Shown here: piece after piece, positions 16,974 through 24,603 of the stretch
Position numbering within the stretch: position 1 is the first letter of the stretch
How the letters are laid out: each line of letters begins with the position of its first letter
NCBI GenBank assembly: GCA_947508055.1
Contig: CANNRR010000018.1
Location: 1 to 38,157 of the forward strand
DNA from: Burkholderiales bacterium
GTDB taxonomy: Bacteria > Pseudomonadota > Gammaproteobacteria > Burkholderiales > Burkholderiaceae_C
Direction: 5' to 3'
DNA: 38,157 bases
Notes under the pieces: model-generated
Databases searched by the model: none
The model's input: only the letters and a program-made list of their open reading frames with translations
What the model was told of the DNA's origin: nothing
Translations under genes and position numbers: made by a program

Positions 16974-16996
16974 AAGATTCATATTAAATGCATCTT
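16974..16996. promoter_or_regulatory. NsrR-type operator
   Basis: A 23-bp imperfect palindrome with right arm AAATGCATCTT matching the NsrR consensus perfectly and left arm AAGATTCATAT differing at two positions. NsrR is the nitric-oxide-sensing Rrf2 repressor, known to control nnrS-type genes in proteobacteria. The right arm overlaps the first annotated codons of nnrS. No nsrR gene lies in the window. Confidence 0.68.
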
Positions 16997-18223
16997 AAAT
17001 CCCCGCCCTCAAAAACCAGTAACCGTCCTGTGCAAAATCTGATCCAACTGGAAGAGCCCACGGACCCAAAAGGCAGTCCGCCGAACCTGCGCGCGTTCCT
17101 TGAACTGGGCTTTCGGCCCCTGTACATGGCGGGCACGTTCTGGGCGTTGGTGGCCATCGCCGTATGGGTTTATGTCCCCCACATCCTGACGGGCCCCTTG
17201 AACGGCATTGCCTGGCACGCACACGAAATGCTGTGGGGCTTCATCGCCACCATCGCGGTGGGCTTTTTGATGACGGCCGGGAGCAACTGGACCGGCATCA
17301 ACCCGCTGCAGGGGCGTTCACTGGCACTAGCCGGCTCCCTGTGGGTGGCGGCACGGGTGGGGTATCTGGTTCCCGGCGACGCCGCATTTTGGGTCGCCAT
17401 GACGGCCGAGTTGGGGTTCTTTTTACTCGCCTCGTCGGCCATGCTGCGTGCGGTGGTGTTGTCCAAAAACACGCGCAACTATGCCGTTCCGGGCTTGCTG
17501 GCCGCCTTGGGTGGCATTGACGCGCTCTACCTGCTGACAGCGCGCACAGGCGACTACGCTTTGCTGATGCAGCGTTTCAATGCCGGCATCACCGTTATGG
17601 CGCTAATCGCTTTACTGATTGGGCGGCGCGTCATTCCGTTCTTTGCCATGCGCGCAGTGCCGGGGTTGAAAATCCCGATGCACACCCAAACCGGTTGGGT
17701 TCAACTAGGCGCGTGCACGGTGGCGGCATTGGGCTTGCTGCTGGGCGTGCAGTGGCTGAGCGCATTGGCATTGGGCCTGGCTGGTGGCTTGGCGCTGGTT
17801 CAGATCATCAGTTGGAAGCCGCTGGCCGTGCGCGCCAACCCCTTGCTATGGATTCTGTACGTTGGCTTTGGCTGTGTTGGCATGGGCCTGCTGCTGGCGG
17901 CACTGGCCACGGCCGGTGTGGACCTTCCCCGGGTGCTGGCGGTGCATGTGATTGCGATGGCCGGATTCTCGGTAATGATCCTGGGCATGGTCACGCGCAC
18001 GGCGTTGGGCCACCTGGGGCGGCCCCTGGCAGCGGACCGCACCATGCGCACCAGCTACTGGCTGATGCTGGCCGCGGTGGTGCTGCGCCTGGCAGCCATT
18101 GCGCCCATGCTGACCACCACGGCCACCAGCGCCCTGCTGCACCTTGCCGCAGCCGCATGGGTCGGCGCACTGGCGCTGTACCTGTGGCAATTTGTGCCCA
18201 TGCTGATCCGGCCCCGGCTCTAG
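16988..18223 (+). CDS. nnrS: NnrS family haem/copper membrane protein
   Basis: This 411-residue polytopic inner-membrane protein has about twelve hydrophobic spans. LELGFRPLYMAGTFWAL near residue 38, WHAHEMLWGF with AVGFLMTAGSNWTG, IPFFAMRAVPG and HVIAMAGFSVMILGMVTRTALGHLGRP are characteristic NnrS motifs, with conserved histidines thought to bind haem. NnrS proteins protect cells against nitric oxide stress and are linked to denitrification. The ATG at 16988 lies within the NsrR-type palindrome and has no close ribosome site, so a downstream start (for instance GTG near 17029) should be considered; the conserved domain begins only near residue 35. Confidence 0.92.
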   Translation: MHLKSPPSKTSNRPVQNLIQLEEPTDPKGSPPNLRAFLELGFRPLYMAGTFWALVAIAVWVYVPHILTGPLNGIAWHAHEMLWGFIATIAVGFLMTAGSNWTGINPLQGRSLALAGSLWVAARVGYLVPGDAAFWVAMTAELGFFLLASSAMLRAVVLSKNTRNYAVPGLLAALGGIDALYLLTARTGDYALLMQRFNAGITVMALIALLIGRRVIPFFAMRAVPGLKIPMHTQTGWVQLGACTVAALGLLLGVQWLSALALGLAGGLALVQIISWKPLAVRANPLLWILYVGFGCVGMGLLLAALATAGVDLPRVLAVHVIAMAGFSVMILGMVTRTALGHLGRPLAADRTMRTSYWLMLAAVVLRLAAIAPMLTTTATSALLHLAAAAWVGALALYLWQFVPMLIRPRL

Positions 18224-18264
18224 CGCTGGGCGTGCGCGGGGCGGCACCGCCACTGCCGCACCTG

Positions 18265-18280
18265 TGTGACAGAAGTCACA
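18265..18280. promoter_or_regulatory. Crp/Fnr-type operator upstream of DUF2892 gene
   Basis: TGTGAC-AGAA-GTCACA is a perfect 16-bp palindrome matching TGTGA-N6-TCACA, the Crp-family consensus. It lies 61 bp before the DUF2892 start codon, and the likely regulator is the Crp/Fnr protein encoded at 16306-16953 or a global Crp homologue. Confidence 0.7.
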
Positions 18281-18341
18281 TACAACGGGGCGGATACGGC
18301 GTCCAATACGGACTCTAAACACCAACCCAAAGGAAGACTCC

Positions 18342-18533
18342 ATGAAACTCAACGTCGGCGGCATTGACCGCATTGTTCGCATCGCCGCTGGTCTTACCCT
18401 GATCGGTTTAACCCTCACGGGCAACATCGGTGTGTGGGGCTGGCTGGGTGTGGTTCCATTGGCCACTGGCGCCATCGGTTGGTGCCCGCCCTATGCAATT
18501 TTTGGCTTCAACACCTGTTCGATGAAGAAATAG
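18342..18533 (+). CDS. DUF2892 small inner-membrane protein
   Basis: This 63-residue protein starts MKLNVGGIDRIVRIAAG, has two hydrophobic helices separated by a short GVWGW turn, and ends with IGWCPPYAIFGFNTC, where the CPPY.. and C-terminal cysteine are typical of DUF2892 (the membrane part of YgaP-like proteins). A good ribosome site (AAAGGAAG) precedes the ATG. The function of the family is unsettled; links to sulfide or rhodanese metabolism are known for fused members. A Crp-type palindrome upstream and a repeat-derived terminator downstream frame it as a single-gene unit. Confidence 0.88.
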   Translation: MKLNVGGIDRIVRIAAGLTLIGLTLTGNIGVWGWLGVVPLATGAIGWCPPYAIFGFNTCSMKK

Positions 18534-18542
18534 TACGGCCCA

Positions 18543-18603
18543 TAGTCGCTATCGTTTAGATAGCTGCTTGCGCATATCTTACGGGGGCTACGGCCCCTTT
18601 TTG
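18543..18603 (+). repeat. Dispersed intergenic repeat, copy 1
   Basis: Begins GCTATCGTTTAGATAGCTGC, continues TTGCGCATATCTTACGGGGGC and ends in a T-rich hairpin. It shares the pattern GCTAT-x-TAGCTG-x-GCGC-x-ACGGGGGCT with copies at 26155, 30235, 31357 and 37718. This is the best preserved copy and doubles as a terminator between convergent genes. Confidence 0.7.
18582..18602 (+). terminator. Rho-independent terminator
   Basis: GGGGC (18584-18588), tetraloop TACG, GCCCC (18593-18597), then a run of five T. It terminates the DUF2892 transcript and lies just before the convergent rdgC end. It is part of the dispersed repeat. Confidence 0.8.
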
Positions 18604-18606
18604 CAT

Positions 18607-19515
18607 TCAAACGACGACGGTTTCGCCACCCAGGGCTTCGATCAAGTCCGGAATCAGCTTTCTGAGTTCGCCAGTGGCAATGGCCACGTCAGCGTCAAAG
18701 TTGTCGTCCTTGCCGTCGGCCGGGCTCGACGCAGCGCCTTCAAACACGGTTTCCAAAAACGCCAGTTTCTTGAGCTGCATTGCCTCGGTTAGCACAAACG
18801 ACACCCGGTCACTCCAGGTCAGCGCCAAGCGCGTTGGCATTTTGCCCATGGCGATGTGCTGGGTCACTTCTTCGGTATCGAGCGCATGGCGGGTGTAGCG
18901 CACCACGGCGCGTGACTCGTCTGCGGCCTTGAGCTCGCACTCGCGGTCGACGCTGAAGTCCGGTGGGGCTTCCTGGGTCGACAGCCACAGCGCCATGGCC
19001 GACGCAGGCGAGGTCTGGGTGTTGACAAGCTGCACCACCAGTCCGTCAACAGCCTTGATCAACCAGGTCATCACCTCATCAGCTTTGGTCGAGCTGCCGG
19101 CATCGGTCAGCAGAAAACCGGCAGCCGGGTCAACCCAGACCTGCACGCTGGACTGCTTGCTGAAGGCCATGGGCAGCAGCGCCAGGCGAGCATCTTCACT
19201 GATGTCGCGCCTCTCTTTCTTGCCGGGTTTGCGCCCGGTAGTGGCTTCGATGTGATCGAGTTGGTCTTGCATCTTTCGCTTGACCACCGAGCCTGGCACC
19301 ACTTTCACTTCGATCATCAGCTTGAGCAGCCACTGTCCGCCAACCACTTCAACCATGGGGCCGTGGGCATGTCCGCGTGGCTCAACCCAACCCACCGATT
19401 TTTCCTGCGATGCACCGCACTCCACAAACTGGGACTTTCCCAGTGCCTCTTCCAGGGGCTCCACGGCGGTGGGCCAGCCCGACACGAGGCGGTATATCAT
19501 CAAATTCTTGAACAC
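18607..19515 (-). CDS. rdgC: Recombination-associated protein RdgC
   Basis: This 302-residue protein, the normal RdgC length, begins VFKNLMIYRLVSGW, equivalent to the M-W-F-K-N-L-x-I-Y-R-L start of other RdgC proteins. The GTG at 19515 with AAGG seven bases upstream is therefore chosen over an in-frame start at 19566. Further matches are WLLKLMIEVKVVPGSVVK, GRKPGKKERRDISEDAR, LLPMAFSKQS and WVDPAAGFLLTDAGSSTKAD. RdgC forms a ring-shaped dimer on DNA and limits RecA-promoted strand exchange; it is nucleoid-associated. Gene neighbours are unrelated and it is convergent with the DUF2892 gene. Confidence 0.95.
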   Translation of the reverse strand: MFKNLMIYRLVSGWPTAVEPLEEALGKSQFVECGASQEKSVGWVEPRGHAHGPMVEVVGGQWLLKLMIEVKVVPGSVVKRKMQDQLDHIEATTGRKPGKKERRDISEDARLALLPMAFSKQSSVQVWVDPAAGFLLTDAGSSTKADEVMTWLIKAVDGLVVQLVNTQTSPASAMALWLSTQEAPPDFSVDRECELKAADESRAVVRYTRHALDTEEVTQHIAMGKMPTRLALTWSDRVSFVLTEAMQLKKLAFLETVFEGAASSPADGKDDNFDADVAIATGELRKLIPDLIEALGGETVVV

Positions 19516-19707
19516 TGTTTTGCCTTTTAATACGGTTGGTTTTTCGCTTGAGGGCTGTATTGTCAACGCAACCTCAATGACACTATTTCATCCAGCTTTA
19601 CAAAGCCTTATCCTGCGGCAATACGGCCGATACACGGGGCGCTCACACTAACAACCAGCCTGATCGCAATGTCTGCATCAGACACTAGCAACCACAAGGA
19701 AGTCACC

Positions 19708-20238
19708 ATGAAATCCGGATTCAAATCTCTCGTCATCGCTGGTTTGCTGGCTAGCGCCGGTTTCGCAACCAATGCTCAACCCATGGGTCAGGGGGCAGGG
19801 GGTATGCCAATGATGGGCGCCAGCAGCCCGATGCAACAAGGCGGAAAAATGGGCATGCCCGGCAAAATGGACTCCGCCAAAATGCAAGCCATGATGACCA
19901 AACGCCTGGCACATCTGAAAGCAAAGCTCAAGATCACCACCGAACAGGAGGGTGCCTGGACCACCTTTACCGCCGCCATGAAGCCGCCGGCCGCCATGGA
20001 CCACAAGCGCCCGGACCGCGCCGAGATGGACAAGTTAACGACCCCGGAGCGCATTGACAAAATGCATGCCCTGCGCACCGAGCGCATGGCCGCCATGAAT
20101 GCATCCATGGACAAGCGTGAAGATGCGACAAAGACCTTTTATGCCGCGCTCGATGCAGAACAGAAAAAAGTATTTGACACAGAACATGCCCGCATGGGTG
20201 CACACCATAGTGGCCAAGGCATGGGCATGGGCAAATGA
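19708..20238 (+). CDS. Spy/CpxP-like periplasmic protein, Met/His-rich
   Basis: This 176-residue protein has a signal peptide (MKSGFKSLVIAGLLASAGFATNAQ; cleavage probably after NA). The mature part is all-helical with LTxxQ-like segments (KITTEQEGAW and KLTTPERIDKM) of the Spy/CpxP fold, which are periplasmic chaperones or stress sensors. Both ends are unusually rich in methionine, glycine and histidine (MPMMGAS, MGMPGKM, HHSGQGMGMGK), suggesting copper binding. An AAGGA ribosome site precedes the ATG at 19708; an upstream in-frame start at 19669 would spoil the signal peptide. It lies a few kb from the copper module but is a separate unit. Confidence 0.8.
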   Translation: MKSGFKSLVIAGLLASAGFATNAQPMGQGAGGMPMMGASSPMQQGGKMGMPGKMDSAKMQAMMTKRLAHLKAKLKITTEQEGAWTTFTAAMKPPAAMDHKRPDRAEMDKLTTPERIDKMHALRTERMAAMNASMDKREDATKTFYAALDAEQKKVFDTEHARMGAHHSGQGMGMGK

Positions 20239-20240
20239 GC

Positions 20241-20606
20241 TCAGGCCAACAGGGTTTTTAGCTCACCGCTGGCGATTAACTTCTGCACATCATTGGCACC
20301 TCCGACCAGGGTGCCCTTCACAAAAACCATAGGAAATGTGGGCCAACCGGTCCACAGTTTCAAAGCATTGCGTTCGCGCCACATATTCAGGTAGTTGCCG
20401 TAGGATATGTAGTGATGGGCAACCCCGGCCGCGGCCAGCAGTTTGCAGGCCTTTTTGGGAAAAGGATTGAGCCCCATGCCCACCACAACCACTGCATGCC
20501 GGTCGATGGCACTTTGCACTTCCCCGACAATGGCCTGCTGATGTTTGGCCACCCGTTCGCGAATGGCGGGATGAATATGTGATTCGTCAAGGATGGAGCG
20601 TGGCAT
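20241..20606 (-). CDS. Glutaredoxin-fold protein lacking active-site cysteines
   Basis: This protein is about 121 residues from the ATG at 20606 (AAAAGG about six to eight bases upstream); longer in-frame starts exist at 20648. The C-terminal half matches monothiol glutaredoxins: WTGWPTFPMVFVKGTLVGGANDVQKLI corresponds to the glutathione-binding T-x-P and G-G-x-D elements. Where glutaredoxins have the cysteine loop (C-P-x-C or C-G-F-S), this protein reads N47-P-F-P-K-K-A-C54, so both usual cysteines are replaced, with only Cys54 nearby. Redox activity is doubtful; a glutathione or iron-sulfur binding scaffold role is conceivable. I recall similar variants in related genera. It is divergent from the DUF2189 gene. 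Confidence 0.78.
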   Translation of the reverse strand: MPRSILDESHIHPAIRERVAKHQQAIVGEVQSAIDRHAVVVVGMGLNPFPKKACKLLAAAGVAHHYISYGNYLNMWRERNALKLWTGWPTFPMVFVKGTLVGGANDVQKLIASGELKTLLA

Positions 20607-20730
20607 AGAAGGCCTTTTGGGTAAAGGCTGCATTATGGATGTGGCCAAGTGCCACCGGGTCGTCCATTGACCCGCATCAAGGCGCTATAGTGTCCGCAGT
20701 CTTACACTGCGCCGCTCGCGTGCCCCATCC

Positions 20731-21576
20731 ATGCCACTGACCCCAGCCACAATTCCCTCCGTGCGCACCATCACTCCCTGGCGACCCTTGGTCTGGCTGG
20801 TCTATGGATGGCGGGACATGGCCCAAGTAGGTTGGGTCAGCTTCGCGCATGGACTGGCCCTCGCCCTGGTGGGAGCGACCATTGTGGCCATCGCACAAGA
20901 CCGCTTCTGGCTCCTGGCGGGTGCATTATCAGGATTCATGGTGATCGCGCCGGTCTTGGCCACCAGCCTGTACGCGCTGAGCCGTGCACTGGAGCGTGGA
21001 GAAACAGCCGACCTCCAAGTGGTGACCAAGACCTGGCTCAACTGGCAGAACAACCACTTCAACAAATGGGGCAATGAGTACTGGTGCATGGTGCAGTTTG
21101 GCGCCCTGCTGGGCTTGGCTGCAACCGCTTGGGTGCTCACTTCGGCGGCCCTCATCACCCTGCTGGCACCGGCCCCCATTCAGGGCCCCATGGACTTCGT
21201 CCGCCATGTGGTGCTAGCCCAGGACGGCTGGCTGTTCGAGTTGTGGTTGGCCATGGGCGGCATCATGGCCGCGCCATTGTTTGCCTCCAGCGTGGTATCC
21301 ATGCCTTTGCTGCTGGACCGGCGCGTCACGCTGCTACAGGCCATCTTGACCAGCTGGCAAACCGTGATGGCAAACCCTATTCCCATGGCCTTGTGGGCGG
21401 CGCTGATCATGGGCTTCACACTGCTCGGCCTGAGCTCACTTTTTCTGGGCTTGATCGTCGTTATTCCGATGCTGGGGCATGCCAGTTGGTACGCTTACCG
21501 CGATCTGGTGGACGCCTCCACTTTTCCCAGCCATGACTCGATGCCAACACCATCCAACGGACACGGAACACACTGA
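20731..21576 (+). CDS. DUF2189 family membrane protein
   Basis: This 281-residue integral membrane protein has about six hydrophobic spans. WRPLVWLVYGWRDMAQ at the N-terminus, AGALSGFMVIAPVLATSLYALSRALERGE and the terminal HASWYAYRDLVD match my memory of DUF2189, an uncharacterised proteobacterial family often linked with cytochrome c oxidase or respiratory loci. No enzymatic motif is visible. The stop overlaps the start of the DUF2788 gene (TGATG), so the two are translationally coupled. The start at 20731 lacks an obvious ribosome site. Confidence 0.82.
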   Translation: MPLTPATIPSVRTITPWRPLVWLVYGWRDMAQVGWVSFAHGLALALVGATIVAIAQDRFWLLAGALSGFMVIAPVLATSLYALSRALERGETADLQVVTKTWLNWQNNHFNKWGNEYWCMVQFGALLGLAATAWVLTSAALITLLAPAPIQGPMDFVRHVVLAQDGWLFELWLAMGGIMAAPLFASSVVSMPLLLDRRVTLLQAILTSWQTVMANPIPMALWAALIMGFTLLGLSSLFLGLIVVIPMLGHASWYAYRDLVDASTFPSHDSMPTPSNGHGTH

Positions 21577-21788
21577 TGTTTGGTTTTACAGAAGAACAGA
21601 TCGCCGGCTTTGGCCTCACCTTCGGGGTGGGCGGCTTCATGCTCTACATGCTGTTTATCATCGGGCACCTGGCCTGGGAATCGAAAGCTGGAAAATTTGG
21701 TACGTTCGTGATTTTTCTGGGGCTGGCGTTCGGGATGGTGGGTTTTGTCGCCAAGTTCGTCATCCAGTGGTACATGGAGAACAAGTAA
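21576..21788 (+). CDS. DUF2788 small membrane protein
   Basis: This 70-residue protein has two transmembrane helices (LTFGVGGFMLYMLFIIGHLAW and GTFVIFLGLAFGMVGFVAKFVI) separated by a lysine-containing loop, the length and layout of DUF2788. Function unknown. Coupled to the upstream DUF2189 gene by a TGATG overlap, so the two proteins are likely to be made together and may act in the same membrane complex. Confidence 0.85.
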   Translation: MFGFTEEQIAGFGLTFGVGGFMLYMLFIIGHLAWESKAGKFGTFVIFLGLAFGMVGFVAKFVIQWYMENK

Positions 21789-21791
21789 GCC

Positions 21792-23888
21792 TCAGGTTAC
21801 CCGCTCCATCACGAATTTAAATAGATCGTCTGCTGGCATCGGTTTGGCAAAGAGATACCCTTGCACCTGATCGCAACCTAGCGAACGCAGAACGGCAAGT
21901 TGCTCCGGTGTTTCCACACCTTCGGCAATCACATGCATTCCCAGCGCTTGACCCATCGCGATCACCGCGGTGCAGATGGCAAGGTCATCCCGGTCATCCG
22001 GCAGACCACGCACAAACGACTGGTCCACCTTAAGACTGTCCAGCGGCAACCCCTTGAGTTGGCTCAGACTGGAATAACCGGTGCCGAAGTCATCGAGTGC
22101 GAGCAGAACCCCTACTTCCTTTAGTCGCTCCATCGTCGCAATGGTCGCATCGGCGTCCTGCATCACGGACGTCTCCGTCAGTTCCAGTTCAAGGCAGTGC
22201 GCTGGAATTCCAAATTCCGAGAGAGTTTTCACGACGTCATGGAGCAGTGTCTTTTGATTGAAGTGTTTGGCTGACAGATTGATGGCGATCGGTATGTGCG
22301 CCATGCCAGCCTGCTGCCATTCGCAAATCTGGCGACAGGCTTCATGCAATACCCACTCCCCTATCGCCACGATCAGGCTGCGCTCTTCAGCCACTGGAAT
22401 GAAGTGAGCCGGCGATAGCAAGCCGCGCTGTGGGTGCTGCCACCGGATCAGCGCCTCGGCCCCAATGACCTTGCCACTGACCAGTTCAATCTGAGGCTGG
22501 TAATACAAAAGAAACTGCTTTTCGCTCAAGGCTTGGCGCAATTCGCTCTCGATCAGCAACATGCCCAAGGCACGGGAGTTCATGTCAGCCGTATGAAACT
22601 GGTAACTATTGCGGCCCCTCTTCTTGGCATGGGAGAGGGCATTGTCGGCACTCTTGAGCAGTTCCAGAACATCGTCTCCATCATCTGGGAATATCGCCAC
22701 ACCGATGCTGGCGGTCACCGTCAGCGCCTGTGCATCCACCGCGATGGGCTGCTCTGACACCACTTTCTGCACGCGCTCGACCGCCTGCACGATCAGTTCA
22801 ATCTCCAGCGCCCGCCCCACTTCGGAAATGGCCACCACAAATTCGTCGCCCCCCATGCGAGCGGTGATGTCTGCTCCGCGAATCTGCTCAATCAGACGGT
22901 GACCGACTTCCTTGAGCACCTGGTCTCCCACAATGTGCCCCAGAGAGTCGTTTATTTCCTTAAATCCATCCAGGCCGATAGTGAGAATGGCACACTTCTT
23001 TCCACTGCGCTGCATGGAGCGCAACATGCCATCGAGACGCTCTGACAGGCTGACGCGGTTAGGCAATCCGGTCAGCGGATCGTGCATTGCCTGGTGCACC
23101 AAGACCGCCTGGTGCGCCAGATCCACTTCTTCACTTTGCGCCTGGATAGTCTGGTCCGCTCGACGAACAATGGCAAACAAGAATCCGTAAAGTAGACCCA
23201 AACTGGCCAGCACCAGACCCACAATTCGGTACGTTGCGCGCTCCAATTCGCCGACGTACTCGGTTACATCAGAATAAACCTCGAACACCCCTTCGGGAGC
23301 TTGCGTATCGTCCCTGCGGATTGGAATGTAGGTGGAGATCAGATTGCGGTCATTGATTACCTTTTCAAAGGCGGCAAACTGGTTTCGGAAGGTAATTTCG
23401 CTCACCGGACTCCCCGCTTTTGCAGAGATGAATCCATCATTGGCGCTCTTGTTTTCGCCTATCTGGTTCAGGTCGGTGGAGAAGACCGTGCGTCCGTTCA
23501 GGTCGTAAATTTTGACTTTGACGACAGACAATCCGTACATCTGGCGGACCACATCGGCTCTGATGCGCTCCACCTCAGGGTGGCGCTGTAGTTCTTCCTT
23601 CGACAGTGCCGTAGAACTCGTGACATAGGCCGAGTGGTTTGGCCAGATGGTGCTGGCAAAGATGCGCGTGATGGCAACATTGTCATGCGTCTCGTGCTGT
23701 TCCAGTGCTTCAAACGCAAAAAAGCGATAGAAATAGACCAGAATGGCCAACACAATCAACACACCGAGCAGGCTGGTCAGGCTGAAGTAGCGTAGCAGTC
23801 GGAACCGCTCTGAGGGCTGCATGACAAACAACTTTCCCCCAAGCGCATGGTCACCATTGGGCGGCAACGAAACTGACTGTTTGGACAT
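21792..23888 (-). CDS. Membrane-bound GGDEF-EAL c-di-GMP enzyme
   Basis: This 698-residue protein has a transmembrane helix near residues 38-60, a periplasmic region to about 215, a second helix around 220-240 ([20 protein letters not shown]), a GGDEF domain (about 265-425) and an EAL domain (about 440-695). The cyclase motif MGGDEF is intact with RxxD (RGAD) five residues before it. The phosphodiesterase motifs [16 protein letters not shown] and the lysine-containing KVDQSFV segment are also intact, so it may make or degrade c-di-GMP depending on the periplasmic signal. The ATG at 23888 is preferred; a TTG at 23894 is an alternative, with GAGAGA upstream of both. Confidence 0.93.
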   Translation of the reverse strand: MSKQSVSLPPNGDHALGGKLFVMQPSERFRLLRYFSLTSLLGVLIVLAILVYFYRFFAFEALEQHETHDNVAITRIFASTIWPNHSAYVTSSTALSKEELQRHPEVERIRADVVRQMYGLSVVKVKIYDLNGRTVFSTDLNQIGENKSANDGFISAKAGSPVSEITFRNQFAAFEKVINDRNLISTYIPIRRDDTQAPEGVFEVYSDVTEYVGELERATYRIVGLVLASLGLLYGFLFAIVRRADQTIQAQSEEVDLAHQAVLVHQAMHDPLTGLPNRVSLSERLDGMLRSMQRSGKKCAILTIGLDGFKEINDSLGHIVGDQVLKEVGHRLIEQIRGADITARMGGDEFVVAISEVGRALEIELIVQAVERVQKVVSEQPIAVDAQALTVTASIGVAIFPDDGDDVLELLKSADNALSHAKKRGRNSYQFHTADMNSRALGMLLIESELRQALSEKQFLLYYQPQIELVSGKVIGAEALIRWQHPQRGLLSPAHFIPVAEERSLIVAIGEWVLHEACRQICEWQQAGMAHIPIAINLSAKHFNQKTLLHDVVKTLSEFGIPAHCLELELTETSVMQDADATIATMERLKEVGVLLALDDFGTGYSSLSQLKGLPLDSLKVDQSFVRGLPDDRDDLAICTAVIAMGQALGMHVIAEGVETPEQLAVLRSLGCDQVQGYLFAKPMPADDLFKFVMERVT

Positions 23889-24021
23889 ATGCAAAATTCT
23901 CTCTACCTCAATTTAGCATTAGACTGAACATACGAGAGCACTGGTCTGGTTCACGACCTCGTCATTTTCAGTGCCATCGTCGAGCGGTGGTTCATCACCC
24001 GGTGGCAGATGGAGAGGTAGG

Positions 24022-24603
24022 CTATCCAAACGGCCGAATTCCGATCAGCCAGCCGTGCAAGTGCAGCGCAAATGCCATCCAGGCAAGTCCACCTGCCGCC
24101 ACAGTGAGTGCCGTTGCTGGCAGGGTTCCGGCGGCGTACTGAGCGCCTGTGGCTCGGTCTCTGCGCCTCGAGGCGATGAAGTCCAGCACACCCCAAACCA
24201 GAAAGGAGCCAAACAGTAGCAAATGCGCCCGGTTTCCGTTGGCCAGCAAGTGGGCTGACGCCCAGAATTTGACCCCCAACACCATGGGGTGGTGAACACG
24301 CGCCTTGATACCATTGCTAGGCACATACGCAGCTGCCAGCAGGATGAAGGAAACCAGGGTCAACAGTGAAGCTGCATGGCGCATACCCACAGGCGGTGTC
24401 CACAAAACCAAAGGTGTTTCACGTGCAACGCCAAAGCCGTAAATGATCAACGCAAAGCCTAGCAACGACAGTGCCGAGTAAATCCCTTTGTACGCACCTT
24501 CGCCCATGCGGGTCAAAGCCTGGGTGCGCCAGTCATCAGAAAAAATTCGTACGGAATGAACGCCAAAAAAAATCAGTAATCCGGCTATCAGATAGACCAT
24601 CAT
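24022..24603 (-). CDS. nnrU: NnrU family membrane protein
   Basis: This 193-residue protein has about six transmembrane segments. GLLIFFGVHSVRI at the N-terminus, WTPPVGMRHAASLL, VHHPMVLGVKFWASAHLLANG and LFGSFLVWGVLDF are NnrU hallmarks; the conserved histidines resemble haem-binding sites. NnrU genes accompany denitrification and nitric oxide metabolism, although the biochemical role is undetermined. Its ATG at 24603 overlaps the stop of the upstream diguanylate cyclase (TAATG), so the two are translated from one message. Confidence 0.92.
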   Translation of the reverse strand: MMVYLIAGLLIFFGVHSVRIFSDDWRTQALTRMGEGAYKGIYSALSLLGFALIIYGFGVARETPLVLWTPPVGMRHAASLLTLVSFILLAAAYVPSNGIKARVHHPMVLGVKFWASAHLLANGNRAHLLLFGSFLVWGVLDFIASRRRDRATGAQYAAGTLPATALTVAAGGLAWMAFALHLHGWLIGIRPFG

